Below the pieces are notes generated by a model, which saw only the letters and a list, made by a program, of their open reading frames with translations, searched no databases and had not been told where the DNA came from. This document shows positions 34,739 through 43,322 of a stretch of DNA of 64,000 nt, one piece after another. The position numbers and the translations under genes are program-made. The stretch is from Metabacillus litoralis (GTDB taxonomy: Bacteria; Bacillota; Bacilli; Bacillales; Bacillaceae): NCBI RefSeq assembly GCF_003667825.1, contig NZ_CP033043.1, forward strand, positions 1,675,001 to 1,739,000, read 5' to 3'. The first letter of the stretch is position 1; each line of letters starts with the position of its first letter.

Positions 34739-35299
34739 TTACCTCTTCATCGCATCGACTATTAAAGATGGGAAAACCATTCTTTCTCCTTGATTTCGTG
34801 GATCATATTTTTTAGAACGAAAAATGACTCCTTGAGATCCATCCCAATCTTTACAATGAAAAATACCATTACTATCACAATATTCAAGTATGTTAACCTC
34901 AAATCCCGCTGATTCAAACATTCTAGTCAAAGTTTTATAATTATGAACGATTTTATGACTAGCAGCTGGGTGGTTTTTTGGACCAGGACCACCTATTTTA
35001 ATTATATTTTGATACTCATCATCACGAAAAAATCCATCTGGAACTGCACAACGAATATATCCATTTGTTTTAAGATACCTATAGCAAAGCTTTGCTGCAG
35101 CAATTCCTTCTTCATAAGTAAGGTGTTCCCAAACATGTTCCGCAAGAATCGCTGATAAAGAATTTTCATTGTAGCTATTTTCCCACGTGGAATGATCCAA
35201 TAAATTTAGTTGATCTTCCTGAGTATGTATCCATCCTGGATTATTATTATATTCACCCGCTCCAAGAACAACTTTTATCTCTTTTTCTTGTAACACCAT
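34739..35299 (-). CDS. SAM-dependent methyltransferase-like protein
   Basis: The 186-residue protein has a class I methyltransferase-like core: the opening strand KVVLGAGEYNNNPGWI (motif I-like), ILAEHVWEHLTYEEG (post-motif II), YLKTNGYIRCAVPDG and VFRSKKYDPRNQGER. It is of the methyltransferase-11 type, which often modifies small metabolites or sugar nucleotides. Cytoplasmic; substrate unknown. TAGGAGG precedes ATG 35299. The motif I glycines are reduced in number, so activity needs proof. Confidence 0.72.
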   Translation of the reverse strand: MVLQEKEIKVVLGAGEYNNNPGWIHTQEDQLNLLDHSTWENSYNENSLSAILAEHVWEHLTYEEGIAAAKLCYRYLKTNGYIRCAVPDGFFRDDEYQNIIKIGGPGPKNHPAASHKIVHNYKTLTRMFESAGFEVNILEYCDSNGIFHCKDWDGSQGVIFRSKKYDPRNQGERMVFPSLIVDAMKR

Positions 35300-35335
35300 A
35301 GATTCTATCCTCCTAAATATGCTAATAGCTATTAG

Positions 35336-35842
35336 TTAGAGATATTTTATATCATTCCAACCATACAAAATTTCTTTTACCTTAGCTCCGCCGATCTCCA
35401 CCTCAGTTGAATCTAGAATTATACCTCCAATTGCTTCATAGAATAAACAGGATTTATTTCCTTCTACTACCCATACAACTAAAGAATCTATATGTTGGAC
35501 TTGCAAAAAATGGACTACTGCTTTGAAAAGTTTCCTGCCGATTCCTTTTCTTTGATACTGATCAAGTAGATAAATAGCGTACAATTCTCCTTTGAATTGA
35601 TCATAATTTCCTGTTCTTTCTTTGCCTCCAGAAGCAAAACCAATAATGTCCCCACTTTCATTTTCAGCAACAAATACTCCACCGTTAGGGATAACCTGTT
35701 TCCATAATTGTTCCTTCTTTTTGTATGATAGACTTTCTAAGTATTTATCTGATAACAAGCCATTATATGTTGTTTTCCAGCTATCTATATGAACCCTAGA
35801 CATAGGAATAACATCTCTTATTTCAGCAGCTCTTATTTTCAT
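35336..35842 (-). CDS. GNAT-family N-acetyltransferase
   Basis: The 168-residue protein has the GNAT fold with the acetyl-CoA loop in DQYQRKGIGRKLFKA (Q/R-x-x-G-x-G/A). Similar proteins acetylate amino groups of small molecules or protein N-termini. ATG 35842 is used, since AAGGAG lies ahead of it; a TTG at 35857 overlaps that site. It is one of several acetyltransferases in this region. Substrate unknown. Confidence 0.82.
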   Translation of the reverse strand: MKIRAAEIRDVIPMSRVHIDSWKTTYNGLLSDKYLESLSYKKKEQLWKQVIPNGGVFVAENESGDIIGFASGGKERTGNYDQFKGELYAIYLLDQYQRKGIGRKLFKAVVHFLQVQHIDSLVVWVVEGNKSCLFYEAIGGIILDSTEVEIGGAKVKEILYGWNDIKYL

Positions 35843-35873
35843 AACCTTCTCCTTCAATTAAATAATGTTATAA

Positions 35874-36233
35874 TTATCTCGGTGTTAATGCCATGAAAGA
35901 TCCTGGGGTCAATTCTTCACTCTCAATGACAATCGCCGTTAATCCTGTCTCAGACTTGGTTTCATGCCATTCTCCTTTTGTCCAAAACACAGCTTCTCCT
36001 GCTTGTACTTCAATGTATTCTTCATTATTAGATCTAACGCTACCCTTGCCGTTTACAATAATTAAAAGTTGAGGAATCACAGCTTGATGAAATCCTATTA
36101 CACCATTCTCCTCTAAATACATACATCCTATATGAGCAGGTTTGAGTGTGTTAATAACACGTGACATAATAAAATCAGAATGAAATTGGTTTATTCTTTT
36201 CCCGACACTTTTTTTAAATGAATAAATCTCCAT
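35874..36233 (-). CDS. Small cupin-domain protein
   Basis: A 119-residue single cupin domain with a barrel of about 90 residues (VIPQLLIIVNGKGSVRSNNEEYIEV, then GEAVFWTKGEWHETKSETG). One His (in EWHE) is visible; the usual first-motif histidines are missing, so enzyme activity is doubtful. TAGGAG precedes ATG 36233. It neighbours acetyltransferases. Confidence 0.72.
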   Translation of the reverse strand: MEIYSFKKSVGKRINQFHSDFIMSRVINTLKPAHIGCMYLEENGVIGFHQAVIPQLLIIVNGKGSVRSNNEEYIEVQAGEAVFWTKGEWHETKSETGLTAIVIESEELTPGSFMALTPR

Positions 36234-36305
36234 TAAATTTTCTCCTAGTTTTTTAGATTAGATATTATTCGCTTTTTGTTTTTCTAATTCCTTTATTTAA
36301 CTGCA

Positions 36306-36340
36306 AAAAAGCTCAATTCATTTGTATGAATTAAGCCTTT
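36306..36340 (-). terminator. Repeat-associated terminator (copy 2)
   Basis: AGCTCAATTCA pairs with TGAATTAAGC, after the stop of the acetyltransferase gene at 36385. It is flanked by TTGTTGCTGAAGATC, the repeat motif shared by other copies. Confidence 0.6.
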
Positions 36341-36384
36341 ATTGTTGCTGAAGATCATAAAAGTTATTGATTAAGACTAGGTGA

Positions 36385-36885
36385 TTATTTGCTTAGTTTA
36401 TACCCTTTATATACCGCTTCCCAATCAAGAGGTCTAGCCATTCTATTTTCAATTTGCCCTATTGACTTAAAACCATATTGTTCATAAAGAGAGTGAGCAT
36501 CTTGTGTAGCAAGTTGAAAACTCGTTCCTAATAATTTAGGGTGTTCGGTGATTACACGTATTAGCCATTTGCTAAGTCCACGTCCTCTGTATTCAGTATG
36601 TACGAAAACATCACCTAGCCAAGAAAATCTTACAAGGTCAGACACAACACGTGCAAAACCAACCATTTTGGCAGAACCGTCAGTAGGGTTCCCTTCGTAG
36701 ATTCCGTAGCAAAGAATTGAGTTTTCAATTGATGCTATTACTAATTCCTTAGCAATACCCTTATTCCAGTATGATTCCTTGCTAAGGAAATCATGAATCA
36801 CTTCTATATCCAGATAACTCTTATTTGTACTTATAGTAAATCCATCATTATTTATCCAAAGTGTTTGATCGTCCTCTAGCATCAT
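36385..36885 (-). CDS. GNAT-family N-acetyltransferase
   Basis: The 166-residue protein has the GNAT core (VHTEYRGRGLSKWLIRVI, residues about 95-112, the acetyl-CoA loop). The family member is of the type with a conserved LATQDAHSLYEQYGF strand. GGGAGG lies before ATG 36885; an in-frame TTG at 36900 overlaps the site. Substrate unknown. Confidence 0.82.
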   Translation of the reverse strand: MMLEDDQTLWINNDGFTISTNKSYLDIEVIHDFLSKESYWNKGIAKELVIASIENSILCYGIYEGNPTDGSAKMVGFARVVSDLVRFSWLGDVFVHTEYRGRGLSKWLIRVITEHPKLLGTSFQLATQDAHSLYEQYGFKSIGQIENRMARPLDWEAVYKGYKLSK

Positions 36886-37009
36886 ATATTCCTCCCTCAA
36901 TAAAGTTAATTTTTCTTAGAAATACTCATTCATTCTCAATATTTCATATTACCAAATAGCTGACGCACCAAGATTACAGGATATTATTTGAATTTATACA
37001 AATGATTTA

Positions 37010-37285
37010 CAGGGTGGGGGCCATCCTATCAATCCAAACTGGATTAGTTTGGAAAATAAGTGTATAACCGTGCTAAGAAATCTCCACATAAATCACGGTC
37101 GCTAACCCTCCCATATCTCTCAGGATTGTAATCCATACTTTCCTTCGTCCTGCGTATCCATGAGGTGGAGGTTGGAAATGCTCCTTAGCTGGGTCAATTG
37201 CCCGAATGGAAAAAATATGCTCCAACTCTGCACTATTGGTGTTTGTAGAGAAATAATGTGTACTTATAGTGTTTTTCTAAAAGCT
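37010..37285 (-). ncRNA. Candidate bridge RNA region (3' flank of IS110)
   Basis: Directly after the transposase stop lie about 275 bases unlike the local AT-rich background, ending with the hairpin CCAAACTAATCCAGTTTGG (37039-37057) and the GGGGGCCATCC border. In IS1111-type elements the bridge RNA that pairs with target and donor DNA comes from this position. Limits and folding are not proven. A 67-codon open frame without a start also runs through it (see findings). Confidence 0.4.
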
Positions 37286-38569
37286 TTAAGCAGCCTGTAA
37301 TAAATGTTTTTTAGGTAATCCACTTACTAGTTTAGATCCATCAAACTCACATTGTTTTTGTCCAATGACAAACAACACACGTAGTAGCTTACAACACAAG
37401 GCAATGAGTGACTGTTGCTTTTTTAACGGCTTTTCAGACCGTGTTGTATAGTATTGATGCAAGGCCTTAAACGTTGGATTATGGGCGACTAGTGGACGAA
37501 TAGCCAAATATAAGGCTCGTCGTAGACGGCTTCGCCCTCTCTTGGTTATCCGAGTTTGACCTTTAAATTTACCTGAGCTGTGTTCTCGTAATGAGAGCCC
37601 AGCTAAATTAACTAGCTGTTGGGGGTGACTGTACTTTGTAATGTCACCTACTTCTGAGAAGAATAAAGCGATTGTGGTAGACCCCAATCCTGATATCTCC
37701 ATCATTTGTTTAGCTCCCGGAAGTGTTTCCACTAGAGCTTCAAGCTCCGTATCTAATTGTTCTACCTGTTGTTTATATAACTTATACTGGTCAAGTAGAT
37801 AATCTAATTCTCGCTTGGCAAACTGAATACCAATTTGTATCCCAATACTCTTTCGAGCAGCTTCTACTAGCTTCGTTGCTCGCTTAATTCCCACTCCTCG
37901 TTGAACATATGGCTTCCACTTCATCAACACCTCTTCCGGTGATAGTTCTTTAATTTGAGAAGGAAACGGAAACAATCGCAACGTACAAAAGGCTGCTTTT
38001 CCTTCCCAGTCTCCAAACACATCAAAGAATTCAGGAAAATAGCGTTGAATATGGTTTTGGATGCGTCCTTCTGTTGTCATCAGTTGTTTAGTAAGCTGAT
38101 CTCGTAATTTGACGCCTTCTCTTAATTCGGCATAAACACCATCTAAGAGGTTTGGTACAGAGTATCGGCCATCCTTAATCAACTGTGCAATGACACGGGC
38201 ATCCTTAGTATCATTTTTAGTAGGGGAATTGTCGTCAAGCTCTTTACTTTTCTTAACGTGCATAGGGTTTACGACGACGAAATCGTATCCTTTAGCTACT
38301 AAAAAATAAGCTAGACTAAACCAGTAATGACCAGTAGGTTCTACGCCAAGAATGACGTGATCCTTTGCATTTTCCTTCCGAAGAGCTTCTGCCCAATTCA
38401 CTAGTTTTTGAAAGCCATGCATTCGATTTTCAAAGATCAAGCGTTTCCCGAACTCGATGCCTCGGTCATCTTGAGCACGTGCAACGTGTTTGTCTTTGGC
38501 AATATCAATGCCAACAATAAGAGTTGAAGGTGTAATTTGAGAGATTTTGTGATTTTGTGTATAATTCAT
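37286..38569 (-). CDS. IS110-family transposase (DEDD recombinase)
   Basis: The 427-residue protein has an N-terminal RuvC-like DEDD domain (GIDIAKDKHV with the first Asp, GVEPTGHYW with Glu, NDTKDARV with Asp residues) and the C-terminal Transposase_20 domain (ISGLGSTTIALFFSEVGDI, then LSLREHSSGKFKGQ with the serine). This matches intact IS110 transposases in length. GAGGACTC precedes ATG 38569. It should be functional if the guide region is intact. Confidence 0.93.
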   Translation of the reverse strand: MNYTQNHKISQITPSTLIVGIDIAKDKHVARAQDDRGIEFGKRLIFENRMHGFQKLVNWAEALRKENAKDHVILGVEPTGHYWFSLAYFLVAKGYDFVVVNPMHVKKSKELDDNSPTKNDTKDARVIAQLIKDGRYSVPNLLDGVYAELREGVKLRDQLTKQLMTTEGRIQNHIQRYFPEFFDVFGDWEGKAAFCTLRLFPFPSQIKELSPEEVLMKWKPYVQRGVGIKRATKLVEAARKSIGIQIGIQFAKRELDYLLDQYKLYKQQVEQLDTELEALVETLPGAKQMMEISGLGSTTIALFFSEVGDITKYSHPQQLVNLAGLSLREHSSGKFKGQTRITKRGRSRLRRALYLAIRPLVAHNPTFKALHQYYTTRSEKPLKKQQSLIALCCKLLRVLFVIGQKQCEFDGSKLVSGLPKKHLLQAA

Positions 38570-38743
38570 TTTGAGTCCTCCTTGGTTACTTAATTAAGGG
38601 TCCTTAGTGCTGATCAGCTGCGGACACCTCGTACTATACCAAGAGGGCTCTTTTTGTTTCAATCCTCAAATTTCTTCATTACAGGAATGGCTCCTTAATG
38701 AAATACGTATATTTATAGAACTATAGATATCCTTTACTTTCGA

Positions 38744-39217
38744 TTATGACCAAAGCTCTTTTTTCATTGAGAGAACCTTAACATTTACATTATTGGGTTT
38801 ATGTACAACCTCTTCATCATAAACACTATAACCTATGGAACTATATAAATTTATATTCTTAGGTACTGTCATACGGACTTTACATAGAATTGTAGATACA
38901 CCAACTTTATTTGCATAGTCCTCTATGGAGCTTAATATCTTTTTACCAATACCCTTTCCTTGTTTTTCTGGTATGACTGATAGACGATAAAAATATAAAC
39001 CTTCATTTTTAAGTTGAAATCGCACCATACCAACAGGTCTATTTTCATCAAAAGCAATAAGTGCTTTTTCCCCTTTTTCTAATGCGTCTAAAACTGAGTG
39101 AACAGTTTCATCTAAAGCACTTGATGGCGGGCTTTCATTGTTATATTCGATAAATGCCTTAATCATTAAATCATGAACTACTGCTGCTTCTGAAGTTGTA
39201 GCAAAACGAATGACCAT
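38744..39217 (-). CDS. GNAT-family N-acetyltransferase
   Basis: The 157-residue protein has the GNAT fold, with the acetyl-CoA loop EKQGKGIGKKILSSIEDYA and a late Tyr/Phe strand (YSSIGYSVYDEE). ATG 39217 is chosen because GAGAGGTG is spaced for it; GTG 39226 and ATG 39223 overlap the site. It is next to the IS110 element. Substrate unknown. Confidence 0.82.
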   Translation of the reverse strand: MVIRFATTSEAAVVHDLMIKAFIEYNNESPPSSALDETVHSVLDALEKGEKALIAFDENRPVGMVRFQLKNEGLYFYRLSVIPEKQGKGIGKKILSSIEDYANKVGVSTILCKVRMTVPKNINLYSSIGYSVYDEEVVHKPNNVNVKVLSMKKELWS

Positions 39218-39413
39218 TTTCATCACCTCTCAACAGAATAATAATACATAAACAATAATATTTATACATAAAAAATATTAATATATATAATTAATAATCT
39301 ATCCTTAGATTTGGATAAAGAGGCATAGTCTAATTATAAATAGCGCTTTGAGTGATAACCTGGTACTTTCAGTAGTTAAATCCACTATAAGGTTAATAGC
39401 TCTCCTCTTTAAC

Positions 39414-39521
39414 TTAACTTGTGGGGTTAGGTTTTTTTGTCCTATTAAGATAAGTAGATTCTGATTCTGGCAACGTGATTATCTTTTTCAGGGGAGAAGC
39501 AACTTCTTTCTGGTTTACCAT
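39414..39521 (-). CDS. Small hypothetical protein (35 aa)
   Basis: GGGGGGAA lies five bases before ATG 39521. The product reads MVNQKEVASPLKKIITLPES and ends KKPNPTS. It is soluble, basic and Pro-rich. It is short but has a very strong ribosome site in an otherwise empty 330-base interval. Function unknown. Confidence 0.4.
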   Translation of the reverse strand: MVNQKEVASPLKKIITLPESESTYLNRTKKPNPTS

Positions 39522-39548
39522 AAAATTCCCCCCATAATATCTTTGCGG

Positions 39549-40427
39549 TTATTTAGTTTGATTCTTAAATTGTTTTTTCGGTTTATTAACTAAATAGATC
39601 CCCACTAAGATGAGACACCCACCTATTAATGTCGATAAATGTAGTGTTTCATCTAGTAAAATCCATCCAAAGATTACGCCAAAGAATGGTGCGAGGAATA
39701 AAAAGGAACTAACCTTCCCTGAATCTTCTTTTTGTAAAAGAAAAAACCAAATGGCAAATTGGACAATAGAAGCCATGATTGCCAACCATAAAATAATAAA
39801 AATTGATAAGGCAGTTAAATTAAGTTTTACTTCTTCGAACACCAGACTACCCAATAGTAGTAAAATACCTCCAAAAAGCATTTGATAAGCAGTTAAGACC
39901 CAAGTATCAAAAGAAGAACCCCACTTTTTTAATAATAATGTTGCAGTAGCCCAAGAGACGGCACTGAAAATACCCAAAAAGGTGCCAAATTGTTGTATAT
40001 CTAATTTTGCACCTAGCGTAATAAATACACCCAAGAATCCAACTAAGACTCCTAACCATTGGACTAAACGATATTTTGTTCCAAGGAATATTGTACTAAA
40101 AATAACAACCAGCAAAGGATTGGTAAAAGTCAAAATGGAGGACTCGCCTGCTGTGATTGTTCGTAAACTCAAAAAGATAGCCCCCATAACCCCAGTTGTT
40201 TGAAAAATACCAACAACTAAGATTTGAAGCCATTCCTTCGGAGCTCTTGGATGGGACCTTTTTAATAGAATAACAATAGCGCTCATTAATAAACCAGCAA
40301 TCGTGAAGCGCAATCCGACTAGAAATAAGGGTGAAACATAGTTCAAACCAATCTTACCTATTGCAAAAGAGGATCCCATTAAACCTGTAGTAATGGTTAC
40401 GAAAAGCGTAAACAATGCTTTATTCAT
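39549..40427 (-). CDS. EamA/DMT-family permease
   Basis: The 292-residue transporter has ten predicted helices in two EamA repeats (residues about 5-140 and 150-285), with the second-repeat hallmark SFLFLAPFFGVIFGWILLDE. It probably exports a small metabolite or amino acid. ATG 40427 (TTGGGGC upstream) is preferred to a TTG at 40442. It is a second EamA protein in the window, different from the one at 5.2 kb. Substrate unknown. Confidence 0.85.
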   Translation of the reverse strand: MNKALFTLFVTITTGLMGSSFAIGKIGLNYVSPLFLVGLRFTIAGLLMSAIVILLKRSHPRAPKEWLQILVVGIFQTTGVMGAIFLSLRTITAGESSILTFTNPLLVVIFSTIFLGTKYRLVQWLGVLVGFLGVFITLGAKLDIQQFGTFLGIFSAVSWATATLLLKKWGSSFDTWVLTAYQMLFGGILLLLGSLVFEEVKLNLTALSIFIILWLAIMASIVQFAIWFFLLQKEDSGKVSSFLFLAPFFGVIFGWILLDETLHLSTLIGGCLILVGIYLVNKPKKQFKNQTK

Positions 40428-40517
40428 AATAAGTAGCCCCAATCTGTACTTGTTATATTACAATTAGTTTAGCAACATTACGCTGTTTTAAAAAATAAAC
40501 TGACTTGATAAACGAAT

Positions 40518-40552
40518 AAATGCCCCACCTCATTATATGAAATGGGACATTT
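40518..40552 (-). terminator. Terminator downstream of the SDR gene
   Basis: AAATGTCCCA pairs with TGGGGCATTT on the minus strand; the hairpin lies just after the SDR stop (40595). Confidence 0.65.
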
Positions 40553-40594
40553 GCTTATTTTAAATATTTACCAACCTATCTTTTAGATCCAAGA

Positions 40595-41365
40595 TTAAAA
40601 AGCATAATTAGTTACTCCACCATCAATAAAAAGATTTTGACCTGTAATATAGCTTGCACTATCTGAACTAAACATAACAACCGGAGCAATAAGTTCTTCT
40701 AATTGACCGAGGCGTTTCATAGGTGTTCTACTTTCTAATAAGCTACGGAATTCCTCGTTTTCTAACGCAGCTGCATTTAATGATGTTTTAAAAAACCAAG
40801 GGCTTATAGCATTAACTGTAATTCCTTTTGTCGCCCATTCGTTTGCCATTTGACGAGTTAATTGAACGACACCTGCTTTACTCGGCCCATATGGTGTTCC
40901 GGATGATAACGTTAATGCAGATGCCACAGATGCCACATTAATGATTCTTCCAGAACGTTGTTCAATCATATATTTCCCAACAGCTTTGGACATTAAAAAT
41001 ACTGATTTAAAATTAACATCCATCACCTTATCCCAGTCTTCCTCGGATAAATTTAAGGTTGTTTCTCGAACACTTGTCCCAGCATTATTAATTAAAATAT
41101 CAAGATGTCCAAAATGCTCATACGCTTTGTTCACGGTATTATGCACAGATTCTGCTTCTGTAACATCACACACTAGTGCTAGTGTTTTACGACCTGTGCT
41201 TTTAGTGATTTCACTTGCCGTATTATTCACTTCTTCTTCTGTTCGAGCAACTAAGGCAACATCTGCTCCAGCTCTAGCCAAACCTTCAGCAAGTGTTTTT
41301 CCAATACCTCTACCTGCTCCTGTAATGATTGCTACTTTTCCAGTTAAATCAAACATTCCATTCAT
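40595..41365 (-). CDS. SDR-family oxidoreductase (gluconate/3-oxoacyl reductase type)
   Basis: The 256-residue enzyme has the classical SDR layout: TGAGRGIGK near residues 15-23, NNAG (LDILINNAGTSV), catalytic Ser in INVASVAS and the Y-x-x-x-K in PYGPSKAGV. The Asp/Arg pattern after the second strand (VARTEEE) suggests NADP. It resembles 3-oxoacyl-ACP reductases and gluconate 5-dehydrogenases. ATG 41365 follows GGTGGAGAGG; a longer start at 41389 overlaps it. It stands alone; substrate unknown. Confidence 0.84.
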   Translation of the reverse strand: MNGMFDLTGKVAIITGAGRGIGKTLAEGLARAGADVALVARTEEEVNNTASEITKSTGRKTLALVCDVTEAESVHNTVNKAYEHFGHLDILINNAGTSVRETTLNLSEEDWDKVMDVNFKSVFLMSKAVGKYMIEQRSGRIINVASVASALTLSSGTPYGPSKAGVVQLTRQMANEWATKGITVNAISPWFFKTSLNAAALENEEFRSLLESRTPMKRLGQLEELIAPVVMFSSDSASYITGQNLFIDGGVTNYAF

Positions 41366-42056
41366 TTTAATCCTCTCCACCTTTATCATTTATTCATTTC
41401 AATTGCGATTCCCTAGTGACAATGCCCCTGCGTGCATAAGAACTTTTTTTGGCATAATTTAAACGCCTTACAAATTCAAAAACATATATATGTATGCTTA
41501 AATTTATTTATATAATCAATTAACATTCATCAATACCACAGGATATACCTTCATTAAATAATTGTTGAGGTATTTGTTTATCCAATTTTTCATTTATGTT
41601 CAAAGTAGTGGTGACGATAACCAAGGTACTATAAACATTAACCTCAAGCTCCATTTGTTAGTCTTCAAAATATAACAACCTCCTTTTATGTACACACCCA
41701 ACCATCTACGATACAGGGTGCTATGATTATATGAAAATCACTATTGATTAATTATTTGGTTTTTTTATGACATAGAGACTTGTATTACTGACTCAAGAAG
41801 TAGGGTCACTTTTCTTGTACATACTTGTAATAAAAATGATAACTGCAAGCCCAATCATAATAACAAAGCTTATCTATAATATCTTCTTTGCTTAAAAATA
41901 ATATGCTTCTGTTAATTACGATTAACTCCCTGTTCAACCTACTACATCGTTTTCAAACGAAAAAAATAAAGGTTCTTATTAAACCTAAATCTTTTATGAA
42001 TTAATTTTAACTCCCTTAAACAAACTAGCTTTATCAGCTATAAGGATGGATGAGAC
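41366..42056. other. Long intergenic region without a supported gene
   Basis: About 690 AT-rich bases. A 20-codon hydrophobic minus-strand frame near 41800-41870 lacks a ribosome site. I see no hairpin or clear regulatory element apart from possible promoters. Confidence 0.4.
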
Positions 42057-42533
42057 ATGAAAAATGTAGGGAAGTTAGAATCAATTATGTGGAATATAGC
42101 ATTGCCTGGATTCAGCCAAATACTAACTGGCCACTATATAAAAGGCATTTTATTTATTCTTTCAGAAGTAATCATTAACCTTAACAGTCATTTTAATCTT
42201 GCAATTATGTTTAGTTTCTTAGGGGAATTCGAAAAGGCATACTCTGTTACAAATTATCAGTGGTTATTATTTTATTCTTGTTTATACTTTTTTGCGATGT
42301 GGGATGGTTACAGAACCGCAATGCCTCCAGGGGAACAGCTTTCTTTTCTTCCATTCGTTTTTTCAGCTTATTTAGTTACAGTGGGATTATTTTATTGTAG
42401 TAAATTAAAATTATTTGGTCATTTAATTGGACCGGTGTTTATGCCTATGCTCTTTGTCATACCCGGCTTAATTCTTGGATTCACTTTAAGGTATATTATT
42501 CTAAAAATATCGAAACGAGGAGATTTGGTTTAA
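42057..42533 (+). CDS. Four-span membrane protein, paralogue 1
   Basis: The 158-residue protein has about four membrane helices and starts KNVGKLESIMWNIALPGFSQ. The motif LPGFSQILTGHYIKGILFIL, with the Pro-Gly-x-x-Gln turn, recurs in the next gene, so the pair arose by tandem duplication. TM2-like or DUF5683-type proteins have the same PG-x-x-Q turn, but family is uncertain. AAGGATGG lies before ATG 42057. Function unknown. Confidence 0.7.
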   Translation: MKNVGKLESIMWNIALPGFSQILTGHYIKGILFILSEVIINLNSHFNLAIMFSFLGEFEKAYSVTNYQWLLFYSCLYFFAMWDGYRTAMPPGEQLSFLPFVFSAYLVTVGLFYCSKLKLFGHLIGPVFMPMLFVIPGLILGFTLRYIILKISKRGDLV

Positions 42534-42577
42534 TCATATACGTCCCTTTATTGATAAATTCTAAAAAAGGTAAGTGA

Positions 42578-43021
42578 GTGTTTAATGTGAAAAATAGGTT
42601 TTGTGCTGCTATTTTATCAATTCTTATGCCTGGATTAGGACAGCTGTTTAACAAACAATTTTTTAAAGCTATTGTCTTGTTATTTATCGAACATACAATA
42701 AACCGTCTTTCCCATTTAAATACAGGACTCATGCTTAGCTTTAATGGAAACCATCAGGAAGCCTTAAAAATTCTTAATTATGAATATGTTTTATTTTATC
42801 CAGGGTTATATGTGTTTTTTATATATGATTCAGTTATAAATGCTGAAGCAAAATATAATAAAAACTCTGCTTTTTACTTTTGTCTATCTGGCTTAGTAGG
42901 GACATTTGGTGTCTTATATGGTAGATATATCCCAATGCCCATGATCACAGTAGGAATACTCATGATTTTACTTATGTTAATTGGTACTTATGTTAGCTCC
43001 AAAGATGAGAAGGTACATTAA
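42578..43021 (+). CDS. Four-span membrane protein, paralogue 2
   Basis: The 147-residue protein aligns along its length with the preceding gene (LMPGLGQLFNKQFFKAIVLL; HLNTGLMLSFNGNHQEALKIL) and is 45 bases downstream. Start codon GTG 42578 has AAAAAGG in good position; GTG 42587 is an alternative that would match the paralogue's N-terminus (KN). No terminator separates the two, so they are probably co-transcribed and may form a heteromer. Confidence 0.68.
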   Translation: MFNVKNRFCAAILSILMPGLGQLFNKQFFKAIVLLFIEHTINRLSHLNTGLMLSFNGNHQEALKILNYEYVLFYPGLYVFFIYDSVINAEAKYNKNSAFYFCLSGLVGTFGVLYGRYIPMPMITVGILMILLMLIGTYVSSKDEKVH

Positions 43022-43322
43022 GTATTTATGTTTCAATAGTGTATTACTTACTAAAAATTACATTTCTTTCACCATCTTGTTACGCTTATTCAGTCAAAAA
43101 CGTTAAACGGATCATACAAAAGTGATCGACTTTAAAACAAATATAATGTAGCTACCATTAACTATTACTATGGAGCAAGTATCCTATTGCTTTTTACCAA
43201 TCTTTTTAGATATAAACCACCGCTACCCCTAGTAATAATAATGCCACTCTTCACTTACATTTATATTTTTCTTATTTTAGGAGAAATTAGATATATCAAT
43301 TAATAGCTGGAGGTTTATCCTT

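Larger units (their letters stand above)
37010..38700 (-). mobile_element. IS110-family insertion sequence (IS1111-like layout)
   Basis: The element holds one transposase gene (37286-38569) and long non-coding flanks, mainly downstream of the gene. IS110-type elements are moved by a DEDD recombinase guided by a bridge RNA made from a non-coding end. The longer flank here is downstream of the gene, which is the arrangement reported for the IS1111 group. Borders are approximate: GGGGGCCATCCTAT near 37017 and the opposite-strand GGAGCCATTCCTGT near 38683-38696 look like an imperfect inverted repeat. Confidence 0.7.
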
